35,876 bases of DNA from an uncultured Granulosicoccaceae bacterium (GCA_938007995.1 CALLLW010000051.1:1-35876), one strand, 5' to 3'. Positions 15,101 to 22,750 are shown, counted from the stretch's first letter. The notes: generated from the letters alone by a model not told the origin. Translations and numbers: made by a program.

Positions 15101-16608
15101 CGAGTCCAATTGATTCTGATGCAGACGGTTCACCTGACTATCTTGATGTCGATTCAGATGATGATGGTATTTCAGATAATGCAGAAGCAGGTGCAGACCC
15201 TGCCAATCCTGTTGATTCCAATAACGATGGCATTCCTGATTATCAGGATACCGGTTCTGATACCGACGGTGACGGTATACCGGATATCGTAGAAGGCACA
15301 GATGATATCGATGGTGATGGCTTGGCGAACTATCTGGACAGTGACTCGGATGCTGATAACATTCCGGATGCGGTAGAAACTGCGGTTGATACTGATAATG
15401 ATCAGCTACAGGACTTCCTTGATATCGATTCTGATAACGACGGCATCAGTGATCTGCTGGAAGGTGATGCAGATACAGACAACGATGGCGTTGAGGATTT
15501 TCGTGATCTTGATGTTGATAATGACGGTATCTTTGATCTGATTGAAGCACGTATCGGCCAGCTTGAAGTGGTGCAGATCGATACTGATAATGACGGTGTT
15601 GTCGACCTAAGTAATCCATACGGCGATAACGGGATGGCAGATATTGTTGAAACCGCACCGGACTCGGGCGCTGAAAACTACAACCTGTCGGATATTGACG
15701 GTGATGGTGTGCTCGACTTCCGCGATCTTGATACCGACAACGATGGTCTGCTTGATAGCATTGAGTCAGACCACGAAGACAGCAACCTGAATGGCATACT
15801 CGATTCGGTCGGTGTGATCACCAGAGTACTGCAAGCGGTAAATGATGAAGGTGTTGCACCCGGGGCTGGCGGTCTGCCACGCAACACAGATTCAGATGCG
15901 CTTGCAGACTTCCGTGACGCAGACAGTGACAACGATGGCATAGCTGATGTGATCGAGTCTTTCAGTGCAGAGTATGATCGTGACAACGATGGCAGAATCG
16001 ATAATTTCGCTGATGCCAATGGCGATGGTTACGATGATGACTTACTGCTTACCCGTCTGGTTCCGTCAGATACCGACGGTGACGGCTTTATAGATGCGAT
16101 CCAGCTTGACGCAGACGGTGATGGCATACCGGATATTATAGAAAGCGGCGGCATTGATGCCGATGCCGATGGCGACGGTATAATCGATGGCTTTATAGAT
16201 GCTGACGGCGATGGCTATAACGACACTCACCGATCTGTTTTCATTGACACTGACAGTGACGGCACACCGGACTTTCAGGATCTGGATTCAGACAACGATG
16301 GTCTGAGCGATATTCTCGAGAGTGGTGGTACTGATGCCGATGGTGATGGTCTGACTGATACTAACGGGTTGTTGATTGGTGCAGCATTACCGGATATCGA
16401 TGGCGACGGTACACCTGACTTTCAGCAGGCTGAATCAGGCAGTATCTACACAGGCCTGAGCGGTAGTGGCTGTGCGATTCCACAGCTGCTTGATTCAAGC
16501 AAACCAACCCGGGTTGATCCAACGCTACCACTGCTGGCGTTGCTTGCAGCTTCCGGTCTGGCGTTACGTCGACGGATTGTCGGGTTTGTTAAAAATCAAA
16601 ATTCGTAA
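184..16608 (+). CDS. Giant Asp-rich thrombospondin type 3-like repeat surface protein, N-terminally truncated
   Basis: The frame gives 5474 residues, over half a megadalton. Residues 1-470 are beta-rich and unrecognised. About 470-610 resembles a DUF11 extracellular repeat. 820-893 ([13 protein letters not shown] ... A-G-D-Y-Y-V-R-V) is an SdrD/Cna-B-like domain. From about 980 to 5417 the chain is almost wholly D-x-D-x-D-G-x-x-D units of the thrombospondin type 3/calcium-loop kind. The C-terminus has Gly-Ser-Gly-Cys (Cys 5430), D-P-T-L-P, a hydrophobic helix (about 5446-5461) and Arg-Arg-Arg, which is a tripartite sorting signal resembling the JDVT/MYXO-CTERM class. No signal peptide follows ATG 184, and the frame is open back to the transposase stop, so the start is probably lost to the IS. 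Likely role is a calcium-stiffened surface or adhesin-like stalk; this is inferred. Start codon uncertain. Confidence 0.85.
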   Translation: MGTGRGLEQGFLLYTVAALGADTDRAGKGISSLTNSFTWDFELDATASDGVTPYPFEYSVIQCVPNPTGWGTTVWGSESIRTNRDLEEHVVDSGTCAISGDPVNGWQLTSNNTDTSGSRFPTERINGSSLVAGPYLSMAHRIQIFVPISEIERENGAALSGAINVTSCMDNFDPVDHVGVSNYGAGTEPGANGAAMPNGAASNNCSGPLTLQITSGGVFNHRVQSRTNNSAGAGAAFYAPYVSAYHTGDGVVEPGVAYPYLTVISNNGSISQTNPQLCSRFDNTTQRLTDRGNVGATAGTYAYVVGLSGASTADWVVEYASGSFPNDDPLDFDSDGVQDFNSTSGRYQGNWDELEASKCDDPGFSWSSDPASIGIDDVNMVRVRPINAATALLPAEQLRLVVPVEARDTFYGGPYAGQQMPPGVVMPAFGNYRSDELQPGWYSENYNPSPENTGSRGDRMTFTRVSIDIAKSTLVPAAAPGTATAILAGNNVVWQLDPAVSSVLSGGGAATNVVVTDILPEELSYDHACTLNTAGAVPPTSVQYNTPTAGETTLGWTLGDIHSTDNITPLIFCTLSDATAPAGTPVVNTATINADNAVLSNPAFQTVTMGQAGSMQAVAQVDVPSDLVDDDQIHTLKWYNFSGAGAIAAPVAINVFAHIGDDTSLSARTPASDFSGTLTLTAEPIVTFADGSVPSASDPFADIGTLYYSADVATTINHNPDANSSDWCAWNGSIFTPEVAGMSCPASFADVTAIKHVSNYDLTTNGTPRQGIEMTYTLQASGNVVTDLYTNNFGVDSASLPAAQFIVANRNIVTIGSHSIGDFVFVDTNSNGVYDVLIDFPAPDGVVVELLDYNTNAVIETVSTVDGTYLFDELEAGDYYVRVPPSLFNSILGTWNVAVGGVAANTDFNHTIDHNAFVLGTTTTTGVESDLITVSATAPAPGQAPLGDEPTGDNIIPIADFSTNDDFSNLTIDLGLVSGDTDADGIPDIYELGPGGFTAATDTDGNGTPDYLDADSDGDGVPDTLEFGGNPASPTDTDGDGIPNHLDIDADNDGLPDSIEAPSSGLDTDGDGIDDTYDADSAPGNGGDGTDTNGNGIDDVIEALGWAPDKDGDGIADFLDLDSDNDGLTDTYEAGGSDADGDGIVDGFADANGDGMDDTTNASSLPIPDTDNDGIANHLDLDSDNDGYADLLEAGGTDADGNGVVDGFTDSNNDGLNDATIPFDVDSDSDGAFDRLDYDSDNDGIPDTLEPGDTDGDGIPNRLDNDSDNDGINDGVEAQVPNVDSDGDGIRDLYDVDITAGTDADGDGVDDAYGSFNTLDSDGDITPNALDTDSDADGVPDAIEGNVDTDGDGTPDYLDLDSDNDGILDSVEAMVSGTDTDGDGIDDLYDVDATGGQDADGDGVDDALEVSGTQDTDGDGTPDRVDVDADNDGIPDTLEPGDTDGDGLPNYLDNDSDNDGINDGVEALVPNVDADGDGIRDVYDVDVTNGVDADGDGVDDAFGSFNTLDTDGDVTPNALDTDSDADGVPDAIEGNADTDGDGTPDYLDTDSDNDGILDSVEAMVSGSDTDGDGIDDLYDVNVTGGADADNDGVDDVLEASGTTDTDGDGTPDRIDTDSDNDGIPDTLEPGDTDGDGIPNYLDNDSDNDGINDGDEAQAPNIDSDGDGIRDIYDVDSTGGTDADNDGVDDAFGASNTLDSDGDGIPNARDNDSDADGVPDAIEGNTDTDGDGTPDYLDTDSDNDGIPDSVEAQVSGVDSDGDGIDDRFDVDTTGGADLDNDGVDDALELNGTVDTDGDGIADIHDVDSDNDGIPDTLEPGDTDGDGTPDYLDTDSDNDGINDGVEAQVANVDTDGDGIRDLYDVDSTGGTDADNDGVDDVFGASNTLDTDGDGTPDARDTDSDDDGIPDAIEGNVDTDGDGIADYLDTDSDNDGVSDTLEAQVSGTDTDGDGIDDSYDVDQAPTNGGSGIDADGNGVDDALQASDTLDTDGDGIPNAEEADSDGDGIPDSIEAGQAGVPEDSDGDGIPDFLDTDSDNDGIGDSDEAMVSGVDADSDGIDDTYDVDFAGANGGSGVDVNSNGVDDAFESGDTLDTDGDGIPDAEEADADNDGIPDAIEGNGDTDGDGVPDYLDTDSDNDGISDSIEAQVSGIDSDGDGIDDLYDVDAAPVNGGSGVDADGDGVDDGIEAAGTTDTDGDGTPDTLDVDSDADGIPDAIEGDVDTDGDGLPDYLDSDSDNDGIPDSTEAQVSGLDSDSDGIDDTFDVDVTGGSDADGDGVDDAIEASGTVDSDGDGIADMHDADSDNDGIPDTLEPGDTDGDGLPNYLDDDSDNDGINDGVEAQVPNVDTDGDGIRDEFDVDQTGGVDADNDGVDDAFGASNTLDSDGDGIPNVLDTDSDNDGVPDAIEGNVDTDGDGTPDYLDSDSDNDGIPDGIEAQISGSDTDGDGIDDAFDIDITGGADADGNGVDDAIEASGSVDTDGDGIADLHDADSDNDGIPDTLEPGDTDGDGIPNYLDNDSDNDGINDGVEALVPNIDTDGDGIRDTYDVDQTGGTDLDGDGVDDAFGASNTTDSDGDGIPNALDADSDNDGIPDTIEGNTDTDGDGVPDYLDFDSDNDGIADTLEAQVDANGVRIDTDGDGIDDLYDVDAAPSNGGSGIDADGDGVDDALEALGTVDTDADGIPDALDLDSDNDGITDADEGSIDTDGDGIADYIDQDSDNDGITDLQEGNTDTDADGTPDYLDSDSDNDGVPDAIEGNVDTDGDGAPDYLDTDSDNDGLSDTVEAMVTGNDTDGDGIDDLYDVDEAPGNGGAGVDADGDGVDDSLESAMSFDFDGDGIPDALETDSDNDGVPDAIEGFIDTDNDGIPDYLDSDSDNDGIPDGVEAQVTGTDSDGDGIDDLYDVDNATANGGSGIDADGDGVDDALEAAGTVDTDGDGIPDRLDADSDNDGIADIIEGAVDTDGDGSPDYLDQDSDNDGIADSLETGTDTDDDGIADYIDGDADNDGIPDNLESSVDSDSDGTADYIDVDSDNDGIPDAIEGNSDSDGDGSADYLDPDSDNDGIDDIDEAQTSGNDADNDGIDDLYDVDQTGGADLDGDGVDDALESAGTIDTDGDGTPDTLDIDSDGDGIPDAIEGDVDTDGDGSPDYLDSDSDNDGIPDSTEAQVSGLDSDGDGIDDTFDVDITGGSDADGDGVDDAIEASGTVDSDGDGIADMHDADSDNDGIPDTLEPGDTDGDGLPNYLDNDSDNDGINDGVEAQVPNVDTDGDGIRDEFDVDSTGGVDADNDGVDDGFGASNTLDSDGDGIPNVLDTDSDNDGVPDAIEGNVDTDGDGTPDYLDSDSDNDGIPDGTEAQISGSDTDGDGIDDAFDIDITGGADADGDGVDDAIEASGTVDTDGDGIADLHDADSDNDGIPDTLEPGDTDGDGIPNYLDNDSDNDGINDGVEALVPNIDTDGDGIRDAYDVDQTGGTDLDGDGVDDAFGASNTTDSDGDGIPNVLDADSDNDGIPDTIEGNIDTDGDGTPDYLDTDSDNDGIPDGTEAQVSGADTDGDGIDDIFDVDATGGTDSDGDGVDDSFEANGTLDTDGDGIADALDTDSDGDGIPDSVEGIADTDADGIPDFLDSDSDNDGVPDAIEAASGTPVDTDGDGTPDHLDNDSDNDGIPDNIEAQIDANGTVIDTDGDGIPDMLDADSDNDGIPDTLEPGDTDGDGIPNYLDNDSDNDGINDGVEAQVANVDTDGDGIRDEYDVDQAGDQAGGNGGSGIDADNDGVDDSFGASNTLDTDGDGTPDALDTDSDNDGVPDAIEGTGDTDGDGIPDYLDNDSDNDGIPDGTEAQISGSDTDGDGIDDTFDVDITGGADADGDGVDDAIEASGTVDTDGDGISDLHDVDSDNDGIPDTLEPGDTDGDGIPNALDTDSDNDGINDGVEAQVANVDTDGDGIRDEYDVDQTGGTDLDGDGVDDFFGASNTLDTDGDGIPDALDTDSDNDGIPDAIEGNADTDGDGSPDYLDTDSDDDGIPDSTEAQVTGVDTDGDGIDDAYDVDSTSGTDADEDGVDDAIESTGTVDSDGDGTPDALDTDSDNDGIADNIETSIDTDGDGIPDYLDGDSDNDAILDSLEGSTDTDGDGIPDNLDVDSDNDGIPDAVEGNVDTDGDGSPDYLDTDSDNDGIADAEEAMDSNVDTDGDGIDDTYDVDVTDGTDADGDGVDDAYETMSNFDSDGDGISDALEKDSDNDGVPDAIEGNGDTDGDGIPDYLDTDSDNDGIDDGIEAQVSGIDTDGDGIDDIYDVDSTGGTDTDNDGVDDAAVLVDSDSDGTPDMLDIDADDDGIPDQQEAGVPGPAAAPVDTDADGTPDFIDSDSDNDGIPDSIEGNGDTDGDGVPDFLDFDSDGDGIPDTIEAGTGVADSDGDGIPDYLDTDSDNDGIADSIEMPVSGVDTDGDGIDDQFDADATSGVDADGDGIDDAAEANGAVDTDNDGIPDVLDVDSDGDGIPDALEAGIGSIPTDTDGDGTPDYLDLDSDNDGLPDTVEAPIDGTDTDGDGIDDQYDVDATGGTDSDNDGIDDAAAVLDSDADGAPDYLDLDSDNDGITDAQEAGPDPLNPIDTDGDGIPDYAESDADNDGIPDAIEGSADTDGDGTADWLDIDSDNDGIPDSTEAGNDPASPVDTDGDGAADFVDTDSDGDGLPDSLESTTDIDGDDVPDYLDIDSDGDGIPDAAEAGADPFNPVDTDGDGIPDYAENDADNDGIPDAVEGNVDTDGDGIADWLDLDSDNDGIPDSVEAGTDPANPIDTDGDGVADFLDTDSDGDDIPDSLEGNVDSDGDGIPDYLDTDSDDDGISDSAEAGSDPANPSDSDADGLPDFIDTDSDGDGIPDSIEGNADTDGDGIPDFLDDDSDGDGISDTIEAGSDFLAPADTDGDGIADYLELDSDADGIPDSIEAGNPLDPVDTDADGIADYTDLDSDGDGIPDQIEAGLQAASPIDSDADGSPDYLDVDSDDDGISDNAEAGADPANPVDSNNDGIPDYQDTGSDTDGDGIPDIVEGTDDIDGDGLANYLDSDSDADNIPDAVETAVDTDNDQLQDFLDIDSDNDGISDLLEGDADTDNDGVEDFRDLDVDNDGIFDLIEARIGQLEVVQIDTDNDGVVDLSNPYGDNGMADIVETAPDSGAENYNLSDIDGDGVLDFRDLDTDNDGLLDSIESDHEDSNLNGILDSVGVITRVLQAVNDEGVAPGAGGLPRNTDSDALADFRDADSDNDGIADVIESFSAEYDRDNDGRIDNFADANGDGYDDDLLLTRLVPSDTDGDGFIDAIQLDADGDGIPDIIESGGIDADADGDGIIDGFIDADGDGYNDTHRSVFIDTDSDGTPDFQDLDSDNDGLSDILESGGTDADGDGLTDTNGLLIGAALPDIDGDGTPDFQQAESGSIYTGLSGSGCAIPQLLDSSKPTRVDPTLPLLALLAASGLALRRRIVGFVKNQNS
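6760..7990 (+). repeat. Segmental duplication inside the repeat array, copy 1
   Basis: This stretch lines up with 9511-10741 at a constant offset of 2751 bp (917 codons). It shares idiosyncratic segments, such as the I-A-D-M-H-D-A-D and [10 protein letters not shown] modules, with far fewer synonymous differences than other modules show. Edges are approximate. Confidence 0.7.
9511..10741 (+). repeat. Segmental duplication inside the repeat array, copy 2
   Basis: Partner of the copy at 6760-7990. The order of modules is the same and the offset stays constant, so this looks like a single in-frame duplication of about 1.2 kb that is younger than the surrounding array. Confidence 0.7.
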
Positions 16609-16634
16609 GTGGCCGTGCTGAAAAGCCTGAAGTG

Positions 16635-16669
16635 GAAACTCTCCCCCGGGAGAGTTTCTATCGATTTTT
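16635..16669 (+). terminator. Rho-independent terminator of the giant repeat gene
   Basis: A perfect 10-bp stem (GAAACTCTCC / GGAGAGTTTC, 16635-16644 with 16649-16658) closes a 4-nt loop. A five-T run follows at 16665-16669, starting 26 bp past the TAA of the giant ORF. Confidence 0.75.
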
Positions 16670-17051
16670 ACTACCATACGCGCTGTGTTACTTATCTAAT
16701 TCAAACTTGACACTCTTCATTGCAGATTCAAACAGTTGTGAATAGTTTGCGGTTTCACCTGCAGCGGTATGTAGTGAAATGTGCCGCGGAATCAATGAGC
16801 AAGCGGGATGCCGTCATTTTCATGAATAAGCTGGGCTAGCTGTGGTGAAGACAGTTTGCAGAGAAAAATATCTGGCAGGAGCCTTAACTGCAGACAGTAG
16901 GTGTCGGCGACTAACGCTACGGTTGACTTATCTCGATGGTCCGGCAAGGGCACACAGATTCCCGATCTATTAAGCGGAGAGGAGTCTAAGTGCTTTTGTA
17001 TCAATAGCAGCGCGCAACCCCTGGCTGTGCAGACAGGGATCGAGGATTTGC
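16670..17051 (-). other. Gap with a possible decayed gene remnant
   Basis: No convincing intact gene. On the minus strand a frame is open from about 17055 to a TGA at 16792-16794 without a clear start. A second frame, shifted by one base, runs from about 16810 to TAA 16692-16694 and ends in a protein-like tail (N-Y-S-Q-L-F-E-S-A-M-K-S-V-K-F-E-L-D-K). This could be a frameshifted 3' remnant of a gene, but I do not recognise the product and it may be chance. Confidence 0.25.
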
Positions 17052-18128
17052 CTACCGCAGAATAACTTTACCAAAGGTCGATGGGTCAAGATCTGAGTTA
17101 TCATCAAATCCGATAAAACCGGATGAGCCTTCTCGAAGGCCGCCATCGTCATCATCGGTGATCTCAAGGTCAAATCCAACATCAATGCCAGGGGCTATAT
17201 TAAGATCAGCAAGCGGCATGGTGACGTTGAGTTCATAAATACACTGGCTGTTCAGACTTGGGTCGTTAAAGCTGTGTGTCACGCAATCTCCCTGCGGGCA
17301 GAACTGATTGTTAGCGCCTTTGGATACTATCTTCTCTCCGGTGGCTCGAATGAACGCGATCTGAAAGTCGTCAAAGCCGTCGTAGGTGCTGTTGTCACTG
17401 TCTCCACCGTCAAGATATAAAAACACTGCGTCGTCATGCCAGAATCCGTCCGGGTTGCCATCGAAGCCATCAGATTGAACTTCTTCATCCTGACCACAAA
17501 CATACAGATACATGTTGCTGCCGTCATGCCTCAGACTGAAGCTTGTGTTTTCATCAGCAGTGGAAGCAGAACCGGAGACGTCTGAGTCAGCGCCGCCTGG
17601 AATCAGCTCCCTTTGCGGTCCAAGAAAAGTAGTTTGCAACGGCACTTCCAGATCATACCTGTCGAGCAAGTTGCGGTTTTCCCGAGCCTCCTGAAGATTA
17701 AAAATACCATCGCCATCAAAATCAAAGCGTTCTCCTGTATCAATATAAGAAGATATAAGCAGGTTCTGCTGATTAGGCTGAGTGATCGTCGTTCTTTCTG
17801 CCAGTAGTACCGGTGTGCCCTGTGGTAGTGCGAGCCACTCGATCTTGATTTCGTTAGTCCGGTCTGCCGGGATGTTGGCGATCACCTGAACATTCCCTGT
17901 GACAGTGTTAGGAACCGGCTCCTCCTGCATTGCGGTTTCATTGATGGTCACTCTGACTCTGAGGGGCACCGTGCCCAGCCTTGCGACCTGCCTTACCCTT
18001 TCCGGCAGTGACATGCTAATCGCATTGTTTTCTATCTGAACGCTTGACTGCGGATCGCTGTCACTGGTGCAGCCTGCAATACCTGTCATGCAGATGGCTA
18101 GCAATAGTGGCTTAAACGATTGGATCAT
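17052..18128 (-). CDS. Lipoprotein with EF-hand-like loop and CBM9-like C-terminal domain
   Basis: 358 residues from ATG 18126-18128. Residues 1-19 form a lipoprotein signal peptide with lipobox I-A-G-C (Cys 20), so the mature protein should be membrane-anchored. Residues 35-130 look beta-rich. Residues 135-149 ([14 protein letters not shown]) form a single calcium-loop/EF-hand-like motif related in style to the repeats of the giant protein nearby. Residues about 185-358 (A-S-T-A-D-E-N-T-S-F-S-L-R-H-D-G-S-N-M-Y-L-Y-V ... D-D-A-V-F-L-Y-L-D-G-G) resemble the family 9 carbohydrate-binding/DOMON-like sugar-binding fold. No catalytic domain is seen. A role in glycan binding at the cell surface is inferred. 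It lies downstream of the sulfatase gene on the same strand with a 185-bp gap. Confidence 0.8.
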   Translation of the reverse strand: MIQSFKPLLLAICMTGIAGCTSDSDPQSSVQIENNAISMSLPERVRQVARLGTVPLRVRVTINETAMQEEPVPNTVTGNVQVIANIPADRTNEIKIEWLALPQGTPVLLAERTTITQPNQQNLLISSYIDTGERFDFDGDGIFNLQEARENRNLLDRYDLEVPLQTTFLGPQRELIPGGADSDVSGSASTADENTSFSLRHDGSNMYLYVCGQDEEVQSDGFDGNPDGFWHDDAVFLYLDGGDSDNSTYDGFDDFQIAFIRATGEKIVSKGANNQFCPQGDCVTHSFNDPSLNSQCIYELNVTMPLADLNIAPGIDVGFDLEITDDDDGGLREGSSGFIGFDDNSDLDPSTFGKVILR

Positions 18129-18313
18129 GTTCTACCCGACGCCAAAGAGTGGCGGTTGTTAAGTGTCATGACGCATTAGTTTGAGTCATTTGCAAAAGTA
18201 TATCAATGGCGCAGCAGTAATCTGTGGCGTTTAGGTAAAAAATACTCACACAGTTTTATGGTTCAGCCATAGTTCAGTAAACCGACAACCTTGTTGGTTG
18301 CTGGCATGGAGCG

Positions 18314-19846
18314 TCAGTCTTTCACTGGTGGAAATCGATACCTTGCAGCGGCCACTGTCCAGTCCATATGATTACGTACGTATTGCTGGCTTGCGTCTGA
18401 TGGCGGGTTATAGTCCCAGTGTTCACCGGCGCCGGCTTCCATGGCAACGTGTAACGCTTTGCGGGATTTCTGTGTCTTGATGATATCCCGTCGTAAGGTG
18501 TCGCTGTCCCATCGCTCGCTGACTTCTCTGGCAAATGCTTCAGCCTGTGCAGCATATTGCGGGTCACTCGCAAGGTTGGTTTTTTCCAGCGGATCTGTTG
18601 CCAGGTCATATAGCTGCGGTGGGTCAAAATCACAGTGTATGTATTTAAGACTGCCGCGGCGAATCATATAAACCGGGTAGGGTGTCATTTCGGCGCAGTA
18701 TTCGCCTATGGCTTCATCAACCGGGTCTTGCTTGCCCTGTGCCGCTGGTAACAGGCTGCGACCGTCGATGGGTTCGCCAAGCAGGCTTTTGTTACCACCT
18801 GCAATTTCTAAAAAGGTGGGCAGGATATCGATCAGTGAGCAGGCATTGCTAACTGCTCCGGTACTAATACCCGGGCCCGCCATCACCAGTGGTATGCGTG
18901 CTGAATGTTCAAAGAAGTTCATTTTGTACCACAGGCCGCGTTCACCCAGCATGTCGCCGTGATCTGCAGTGACAATAACGATGGTGTTTTCAAGCTCACC
19001 GGTTTCTTCCAGTGTTTGCACAAGCAAGCCGATCTTGCTATCGAAGTAACTGACATTGGCAAAGTAGGCACGCCTTGCGCGTATCACTTCTTCATCTGTT
19101 AGTGCCACAGTGCTTGCTTCAATGCCATCCATCACCCGTTTTGAAAACGGATCTTGTTGCTCCGCTGTTAACGGATACTCCGGGTAGTCAATTTGATCAT
19201 CCGAATACAGATTCCACCATTCCGGCCTGGCAACGTAGGGATCATGTGGATGTATAAAACTCGCGACCATCGCGAATGGCGCATGATTGTTTGTGTCTTT
19301 GTTACGAGCATAGTCAAACAACCATCGGCGAGCGGCAAAGCCAACTTCATCGTCGTAGTCGATCTGAAAAGTTGCCTGCGCTACACCGCTTTCCTTTACG
19401 GTTTGCATGTTGTGATACCACTTGTCTATGCGTTCATCGTGCGCCTCCCAGTCTGGTGTCCAGGCAAAGTCAGAAGGGTAGATGTCTGTGGTAATGCGGT
19501 CTTCAAAGCCGTGCTTTTGATCAGGCCCGACGAAGTGCATTTTTCCAGACAAACAAGTGCGGTAGCCCAGGGCTTTTAGGTAATGGGCGAACGTTGGCAC
19601 TGTAGCGCAGAACTCAGACGCATTATCGTAAGCGGCAATACGGCTTATAAGCTGGCCAGACATAAAAGCAAATCGCGAAGGAGCACACAGTGGAGAATTG
19701 CAATACGCTGCATCAAACCGCATACCGCGCTGTGCAAGCGCATCCAGGTGTGGCGTTTTAACGACCTTGTGTCCATAGGCACCGGTAAAATGAGGCGCCA
19801 GTTGGTCTGCCATCACCACAAGGATATTTGGTTGTTTTGTTTTCAT
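18314..19846 (-). CDS. betC: Choline-sulfatase
   Basis: 510 residues from ATG 19844-19846. The enzyme hydrolyses choline-O-sulfate to choline and sulfate, giving a glycine betaine precursor. The sulfatase signature C-A-P-S-R places the formylglycine-forming Cys at residue 54, the usual BetC position, which supports this start over an in-frame GTG 25 codons upstream (19919-19921). Other hallmarks are N-I-L-V-V-M-A-D-Q at the N-terminus (metal site), C-L-S-G-K-M-H-F-V-G-P-D-Q, S-F-I-H-P-H-D-P-Y, T-A-D-H-G-D-M-L-G-E-R-G, and the choline-sulfatase C-terminal extension (E-H-W-D-Y-N-P ... Y-V-R-N-H-M-D-W). No signal peptide, so cytoplasmic. No betA, betB, betI or choline transporter genes lie in the window; it is an isolated bet gene here. 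Confidence 0.92.
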   Translation of the reverse strand: MKTKQPNILVVMADQLAPHFTGAYGHKVVKTPHLDALAQRGMRFDAAYCNSPLCAPSRFAFMSGQLISRIAAYDNASEFCATVPTFAHYLKALGYRTCLSGKMHFVGPDQKHGFEDRITTDIYPSDFAWTPDWEAHDERIDKWYHNMQTVKESGVAQATFQIDYDDEVGFAARRWLFDYARNKDTNNHAPFAMVASFIHPHDPYVARPEWWNLYSDDQIDYPEYPLTAEQQDPFSKRVMDGIEASTVALTDEEVIRARRAYFANVSYFDSKIGLLVQTLEETGELENTIVIVTADHGDMLGERGLWYKMNFFEHSARIPLVMAGPGISTGAVSNACSLIDILPTFLEIAGGNKSLLGEPIDGRSLLPAAQGKQDPVDEAIGEYCAEMTPYPVYMIRRGSLKYIHCDFDPPQLYDLATDPLEKTNLASDPQYAAQAEAFAREVSERWDSDTLRRDIIKTQKSRKALHVAMEAGAGEHWDYNPPSDASQQYVRNHMDWTVAAARYRFPPVKD

Positions 19847-20132
19847 AGTGCGCAAGTTAAGCGTAGTGTGAAACTGGATACTGAATTTCCGGCGATTAAA
19901 GCGCTGTTTTGCAACCGGCACTCAGATGCGGGAAGTAAGGCATGATGTCGCTCATTAGAGATTGGGTTCTGGTTTCTATTGTGAAAATTGTGAATCGTTC
20001 AGAAGCGACGCGCTGATATATGAGGTAATTCAACAAATTTATCTGCAGTGTATGGCACCCTTCGCGGCTTGATCAGCCGTGCGTTTCGAGATGGTCGTTG
20101 TTGGTCATCTTTAACAAAGAGCGGGAATCAGT

Positions 20133-20795
20133 TTGTTTGAAATTGGCCATAAGTACCGTTCTTTTCGTGCTCACCACAGATATAGCTATCCTGTGTTGTT
20201 TACCCTGTTGGGGTGTGGCAAGACCTTAGTCCAGTTTGCCTGTGTTTTTGCCATTGCCTGGTATGGACTACCAATGATGCTTGGGCAGCAAAATAAACAA
20301 TCCTCTGTTGCAACTGTTGAAAATAATGCAGTTATAGAAAGTGCAGTCGCAGGTGATTCGAATGATTCTGGTGCCGCTGTTGGGTTGTTGGGATCTGTCA
20401 CTCTTGACCAAATCGAAATTCCCGCAGTTGCAGTGGTTGAGACCGTTACCGAACGATCTCAACCGCGAAGAGAGACGGCTAAACCCGGTGTGTACAATGC
20501 AGACTGGTTGCTCAGTCAACAGTCAGGCTCTTTTGTAGTGCAGTTGGCTTCTTCGACAGACAAGTCTGCGATGTACCAAAGAGCTTTTGATTACACCGAA
20601 TCACATCCATCGGTGGTATTTCCTTTCAGGAAAGCTCGAGGTAACCGTATGATGTACGGGTTTGCAATGGGTATATTTTCAACTGAAGAAGACGCGAGGG
20701 ATATGGTTGAAACACTTGATGCCACTGCAGTACGTGAAGGTGTATGGATTCGCCAGATGGGTGAAGTTCAGCGAAAGATAGGTGGTCTGAAATAG
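20133..20795 (+). CDS. SPOR-domain inner-membrane protein
   Basis: 220 residues from a TTG at 20133; no ATG fits upstream of the membrane segment and a stop lies at 20112-20114, so the start is plausible rather than proven. Residues 1-31 are basic and cytoplasmic, about 32-50 form one transmembrane helix, 51-125 are a low-complexity periplasmic linker, and 131-210 (S-G-S-F-V-V-Q-L-A-S ... F-A-M-G-I-F-S-T-E-E-D-A-R) match a SPOR domain. SPOR domains bind denuded septal peptidoglycan, so a cell-envelope or division-site role is likely. It is divergent from betC. The stop codon falls in the first unit of a short tandem repeat. Confidence 0.75.
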   Translation: MFEIGHKYRSFRAHHRYSYPVLFTLLGCGKTLVQFACVFAIAWYGLPMMLGQQNKQSSVATVENNAVIESAVAGDSNDSGAAVGLLGSVTLDQIEIPAVAVVETVTERSQPRRETAKPGVYNADWLLSQQSGSFVVQLASSTDKSAMYQRAFDYTESHPSVVFPFRKARGNRMMYGFAMGIFSTEEDARDMVETLDATAVREGVWIRQMGEVQRKIGGLK

Positions 20796-20853
20796 CCCCA
20801 TTGGAAATAGCCCCATTGGAAATAGCCATGGGAAATAGCCATCGGAATTAGCC
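20789..20853 (+). repeat. Short tandem repeat overlapping the SPOR gene stop
   Basis: Units of GAAATAGCCCCATTG start at 20789 and 20804 (15 bp). They are followed by two 13-bp variants with core GAAATAGCCAT at 20819 and 20832, and a partial unit at 20845. The TAG stop lies inside unit 1. Confidence 0.85.
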
Positions 20854-20904
20854 GCTGGTTTGTCAGGCATCCTGCAACAGACTGCAATATAAACAGGCAC
20901 ATGT

Positions 20905-20958
20905 AACCTCAGCGAAACTGGCATTCGGTTAAGCTAAACGCGGCTCTGCGCTGAGGTT
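20905..20958. repeat. Inverted repeat, possible large hairpin
   Basis: AACCTCAGCG at 20905-20914 pairs perfectly with CGCTGAGGTT at 20949-20958. Imperfect pairing extends outward (CACATGT against the reverse of CCTGTG). The 34-nt spacer and lack of a T-run make it an unlikely rho-independent terminator. Confidence 0.6.
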
Positions 20959-21069
20959 CCTGTGAATTACTGTCATTCCGGTAGAGCCAGCAAGTCGTTC
21001 CCGACCATCAAAGTGCCAATGTTGATTGGCATAACGTGGCGCTTACCCTATGTCTGGACCAGGTGACTT

Positions 21070-21699
21070 ATGGCCGAATTCAAATTTACCTATTTTGATA
21101 TCGATGGCGGGCGTGGTGAGGTAACCCGCATTGCGCTTCACGCTGCCGGTGCTGAGTTTCAGGATAACCGTCTTTCGTTCGCAGAATTTAGTGAGCAGCG
21201 CGGTGCCCTGCGCTTTAACGCCGTGCCAACCTTCGAGATTGACGGCGAACAATTTTCTCAGTCGGACGCGATAAGTCGCTACGTCGGTCGGTTGGCCAAC
21301 TTATACCCGGCGGACCGATTGCAGGCCTTGTACTGTGATGAGGTGTTAGGTGCCTATGAAGATCTGACGCATTTTGTTGTCAGAACTTTCGGTCTCGAGG
21401 GAGATAGGTTGAAAGAAGCCCGGCAGCAGCTGCTGGACGGCAAGATGACTGTGTATCTTACGGCTTTGGAAAAGCTGCTGGCGCGAGGTGGTGGCGAATA
21501 TTTTGCCGATCAGCAATTGACCATCGCTGACCTCAGGAGCTTCGTTCAAGTCCGCTCGTTGCTTGCCGGTGTGCTCGATCATATTCCCGCAGATTTCGTC
21601 AGATCAGTAGCGCCGGAGCTGGCTGATCATCATGATCGTATTGCTCAAGCTGCATGCGTGGTTGCCTACTATCGCAGTCGCCAGCCAGGCAGTCCCTGA
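21070..21699 (+). CDS. Glutathione S-transferase, sigma/alpha-like
   Basis: 209 residues with an AGGTGA Shine-Dalgarno about 5 nt before the ATG. The N-terminal thioredoxin fold opens with F-T-Y-F-D-I-D-G-G-R-G-E-V-T-R-I-A-L-H-A-A-G, where Tyr 8 is the expected catalytic tyrosine. V-P-T-F-E-I-D-G (52-59) holds the cis-proline, and Q-S-D-A-I-S-R-Y (64-71) is the glutathione gamma-glutamyl site. The all-helical C-terminal domain runs from about 85 to 209 and includes L-T-I-A-D-L, close to the usual N-capping motif. Length is normal for the family. The enzyme conjugates glutathione to electrophiles in the cytosol; the substrate cannot be told from sequence. It stands alone. Confidence 0.88.
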   Translation: MAEFKFTYFDIDGGRGEVTRIALHAAGAEFQDNRLSFAEFSEQRGALRFNAVPTFEIDGEQFSQSDAISRYVGRLANLYPADRLQALYCDEVLGAYEDLTHFVVRTFGLEGDRLKEARQQLLDGKMTVYLTALEKLLARGGGEYFADQQLTIADLRSFVQVRSLLAGVLDHIPADFVRSVAPELADHHDRIAQAACVVAYYRSRQPGSP

Positions 21700-21773
21700 T
21701 GCGGCACCACATGCAGCCATGCTTGTAGCCTAATGGCTGTGCATCAGCTGAAGCCTGCCTGGTGTAATTTCTC

Positions 21774-21802
21774 AAGACGAGCCATTAGTTCTGTTGTAGA
21801 AT
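21774..21802 (+). promoter_or_regulatory. Likely promoter of the tRNA-Ile2 gene
   Basis: A TAGAAT -10 hexamer (21797-21802) lies 17 nt after a weak AAGACG -35 (21774-21779). It is followed by a GC-rich stretch (gcggcgcg) before the mature tRNA 5' end, as in discriminators of stringently controlled stable-RNA promoters. Confidence 0.45.
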
Positions 21803-21813
21803 AGCGGCGCGTT

Positions 21814-22149
21814 GGGCCTGTAGCTCAGTTGGTTAGAGCAGTGGACTCATCAAATGGTGCGTCACTATTGTAAGATAGTGAATGAACGGGATGAATTCAG
21901 GGAAACCTTAGCGCCCGGGTAATCCGGGGCCGCAGGCAATCCTGAGCCAAGCCAAAGGTACACCTTTGGAAGGTGCAGAGACTACCTGAGAACTACAGTG
22001 TTCTTAATAACAGGCTAGAGCGTCCCGCACCCCACCAGCCGCAAAGCCAATACTTCAGGCTGAGGGTGATGAGATAGTCCGCTCCGACAGAAATGTTCGG
22101 ACACAAGTGAATCCATTGGTCGTAGGTTCAAATCCTACCGGGCCCACCA
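21814..22149 (+). tRNA. tRNA-Ile2 (CAT, lysidine type) split by a group I intron
   Basis: Exons 21814-21850 and 22110-22149 join into a 77-nt cloverleaf. The acceptor GGGCCTG pairs with CGGGCCC, the D stem is GCTC/GAGC, the anticodon stem GTGGA/TCCAT with loop CTCATAA, and the T arm GTAGG/CCTAC with loop TTCAAAT. CCA is encoded at 22147-22149. The GACTCATAATC anticodon arm matches tRNA-Ile2 (ileX-like) rather than elongator or initiator Met. The C34 would be changed to lysidine by TilS so that the tRNA reads AUA; this follows from knowledge of the family. Confidence 0.92.
21851..22109 (+). ncRNA. Group I intron (IC3-like), self-splicing, in the tRNA-Ile2 anticodon loop
   Basis: This 259-nt insert lies directly after CAT of the anticodon and ends in G (omega-G, 22109). 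P1 is exon GACTCAT (21844-21850) paired with GTGCGTC (21857-21863), with a U-G pair at the splice site and one mismatch. P2 is CACTAT/ATAGTG (21863-21868 with 21875-21880). P3 is CGGGA (21887-21891) with TCCCG (22023-22027). The R element GTGCAGAGACTA (21973-21984) pairs through GACTA with TAGTC at 22075-22079 to form P7. P8 is CACCC...AGCC with GGCT...GGGTG. P9 is TCCGACA/TGTTCGGA capped by a GAAA tetraloop (22090-22093). No endonuclease ORF. Size, site and core resemble the Azoarcus tRNA-Ile(CAU) intron. Confidence 0.93.
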
Positions 22150-22176
22150 ATCTCAAAGCTCCACCAATTCAAAGCT
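22144..22176 (+). repeat. Direct repeat at the tRNA 3' end
   Basis: CCACCAATCTCAAAGCT (22144-22160) is followed at once by CCACCAATTCAAAGCT (22161-22176), differing by a one-base gap. The first copy includes the tRNA 3' CCA. It could be replication slippage or a worn integration scar; no integrase is present. Confidence 0.55.
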
Positions 22177-22313
22177 ATAGTGCTGGCAACATGCTGCGGC
22201 GGCGATCAATTCTTCCTTTCCCGGCATCCTGGTTGATAACCGGCTTTTGTATTTACTTCGCTTTTTAATATCCTCTGCGTCCAATCGATCACTGATGCAC
22301 AGCGGTAGCCATT

Positions 22314-22514
22314 TCAGCTCTGCTGATGCTTTGCTTCTGCATTAGCTGCTACGTTTAATTCGTCCCAGCAATCAAAAGTGCGGCTTGCAACAGTGGACTC
22401 GCGATTCTGTTTGCGAACTGGATGTTGGGCATTGCGATAGGCGGCGCGTCTGTAGCCGATGACTCGGGGTTTTCTAAAGATGCCACGATGGGTGGCTCGA
22501 ATAGTTCTACTCAT
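22314..22514 (-). CDS. Small Arg-rich hypothetical protein
   Basis: 66 residues from ATG 22512-22514, preceded by a strong Shine-Dalgarno (AAAGGAG, 7 nt spacing) in an A-rich leader, which is the main reason to believe it. The N-terminal half is very basic (M-S-R-T-I-R-A-T-H-R-G-I-F-R-K-P-R-V-I-G); 11 arginines in total. The C-terminal third is more acidic and polar (F-D-C-W-D-E-L-N). No signal peptide or membrane segment. I do not recognise the family. Nucleic-acid or ribosome binding would fit the charge but is a guess. It lies downstream of rpoD on the same strand, separated by the rpoD terminator and a structured leader of about 190 nt. Confidence 0.6.
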   Translation of the reverse strand: MSRTIRATHRGIFRKPRVIGYRRAAYRNAQHPVRKQNRESTVASRTFDCWDELNVAANAEAKHQQS

Positions 22515-22529
22515 TTTTATTCTCCTTTT

Positions 22530-22700
22530 ATTTCCAACCAGTGTTTGTCAGGGGCGTGCTCCTTTGTGACCGCAAAAACGCGTAGCGGAGGTCTGCCGCT
22601 GTGTTTCTTAAGGCTGGTTTAATGCTAAGACACACGGAACAGGCGATTGTTCGCGGTCTGAGTGTTCCGAAGATCGGTCTTAAAGCATCTGTGTGATGGC
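22530..22700 (-). promoter_or_regulatory. Structured leader upstream of the small Arg-rich ORF
   Basis: On the minus strand this region can form AGCGG-7 nt-CCGCT followed by ACGCGTTTTT (about 22573-22599, attenuator-like). Further upstream, TGCTAAGAC/GTCTTAAAGCA and CGGAAC/GTTCCG nest into a larger hairpin (about 22622-22690). It could be a regulated 5' leader or a small RNA; no known riboswitch recognised. Confidence 0.3.
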
Positions 22701-22716
22701 GGCTTTATCGCAGAGC

Positions 22717-22750
22717 AAAAAAAACGCGGCTACATGAGCCGCGTTTTTTT
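22717..22750 (-). terminator. Rho-independent terminator of rpoD
   Basis: CGCGGCT (22725-22731) and AGCCGCG (22737-22743) form a 7-bp GC-rich stem with a 5-nt loop, flanked by an A8 run and a T7 run. It can act in both directions and lies 24 bp past the rpoD stop. Confidence 0.9.

Larger units (their letters stand above)
3121..16431 (+). repeat. Coding array of DxDxDGxxD (TSP3-like) repeats with 567-bp higher-order period
   Basis: Short calcium-loop units of about 12-13 codons run for 13.3 kb. They are nested in longer modules: the [13 protein letters not shown] segment begins at 3904, 4471, 5038 and 5605, exactly 567 bp (189 codons) apart. It recurs at 7087/7654 and 9838/10405 with the same 567-bp spacing, and at 11257/11851 (594 bp, a 9-codon insertion). 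Codons vary between units (gat/gac, ggt/ggc) while the protein pattern is kept. Confidence 0.9.

Noticed and set aside
3121..16431. CRISPR array
   Set aside because: The repeats are in one open frame, have no fixed spacers and encode calcium loops.
21814..22149. Broken tRNA pseudogene
   Set aside because: The exons rejoin to a perfect cloverleaf and the insert has a full group I intron core, so it is a split functional gene.
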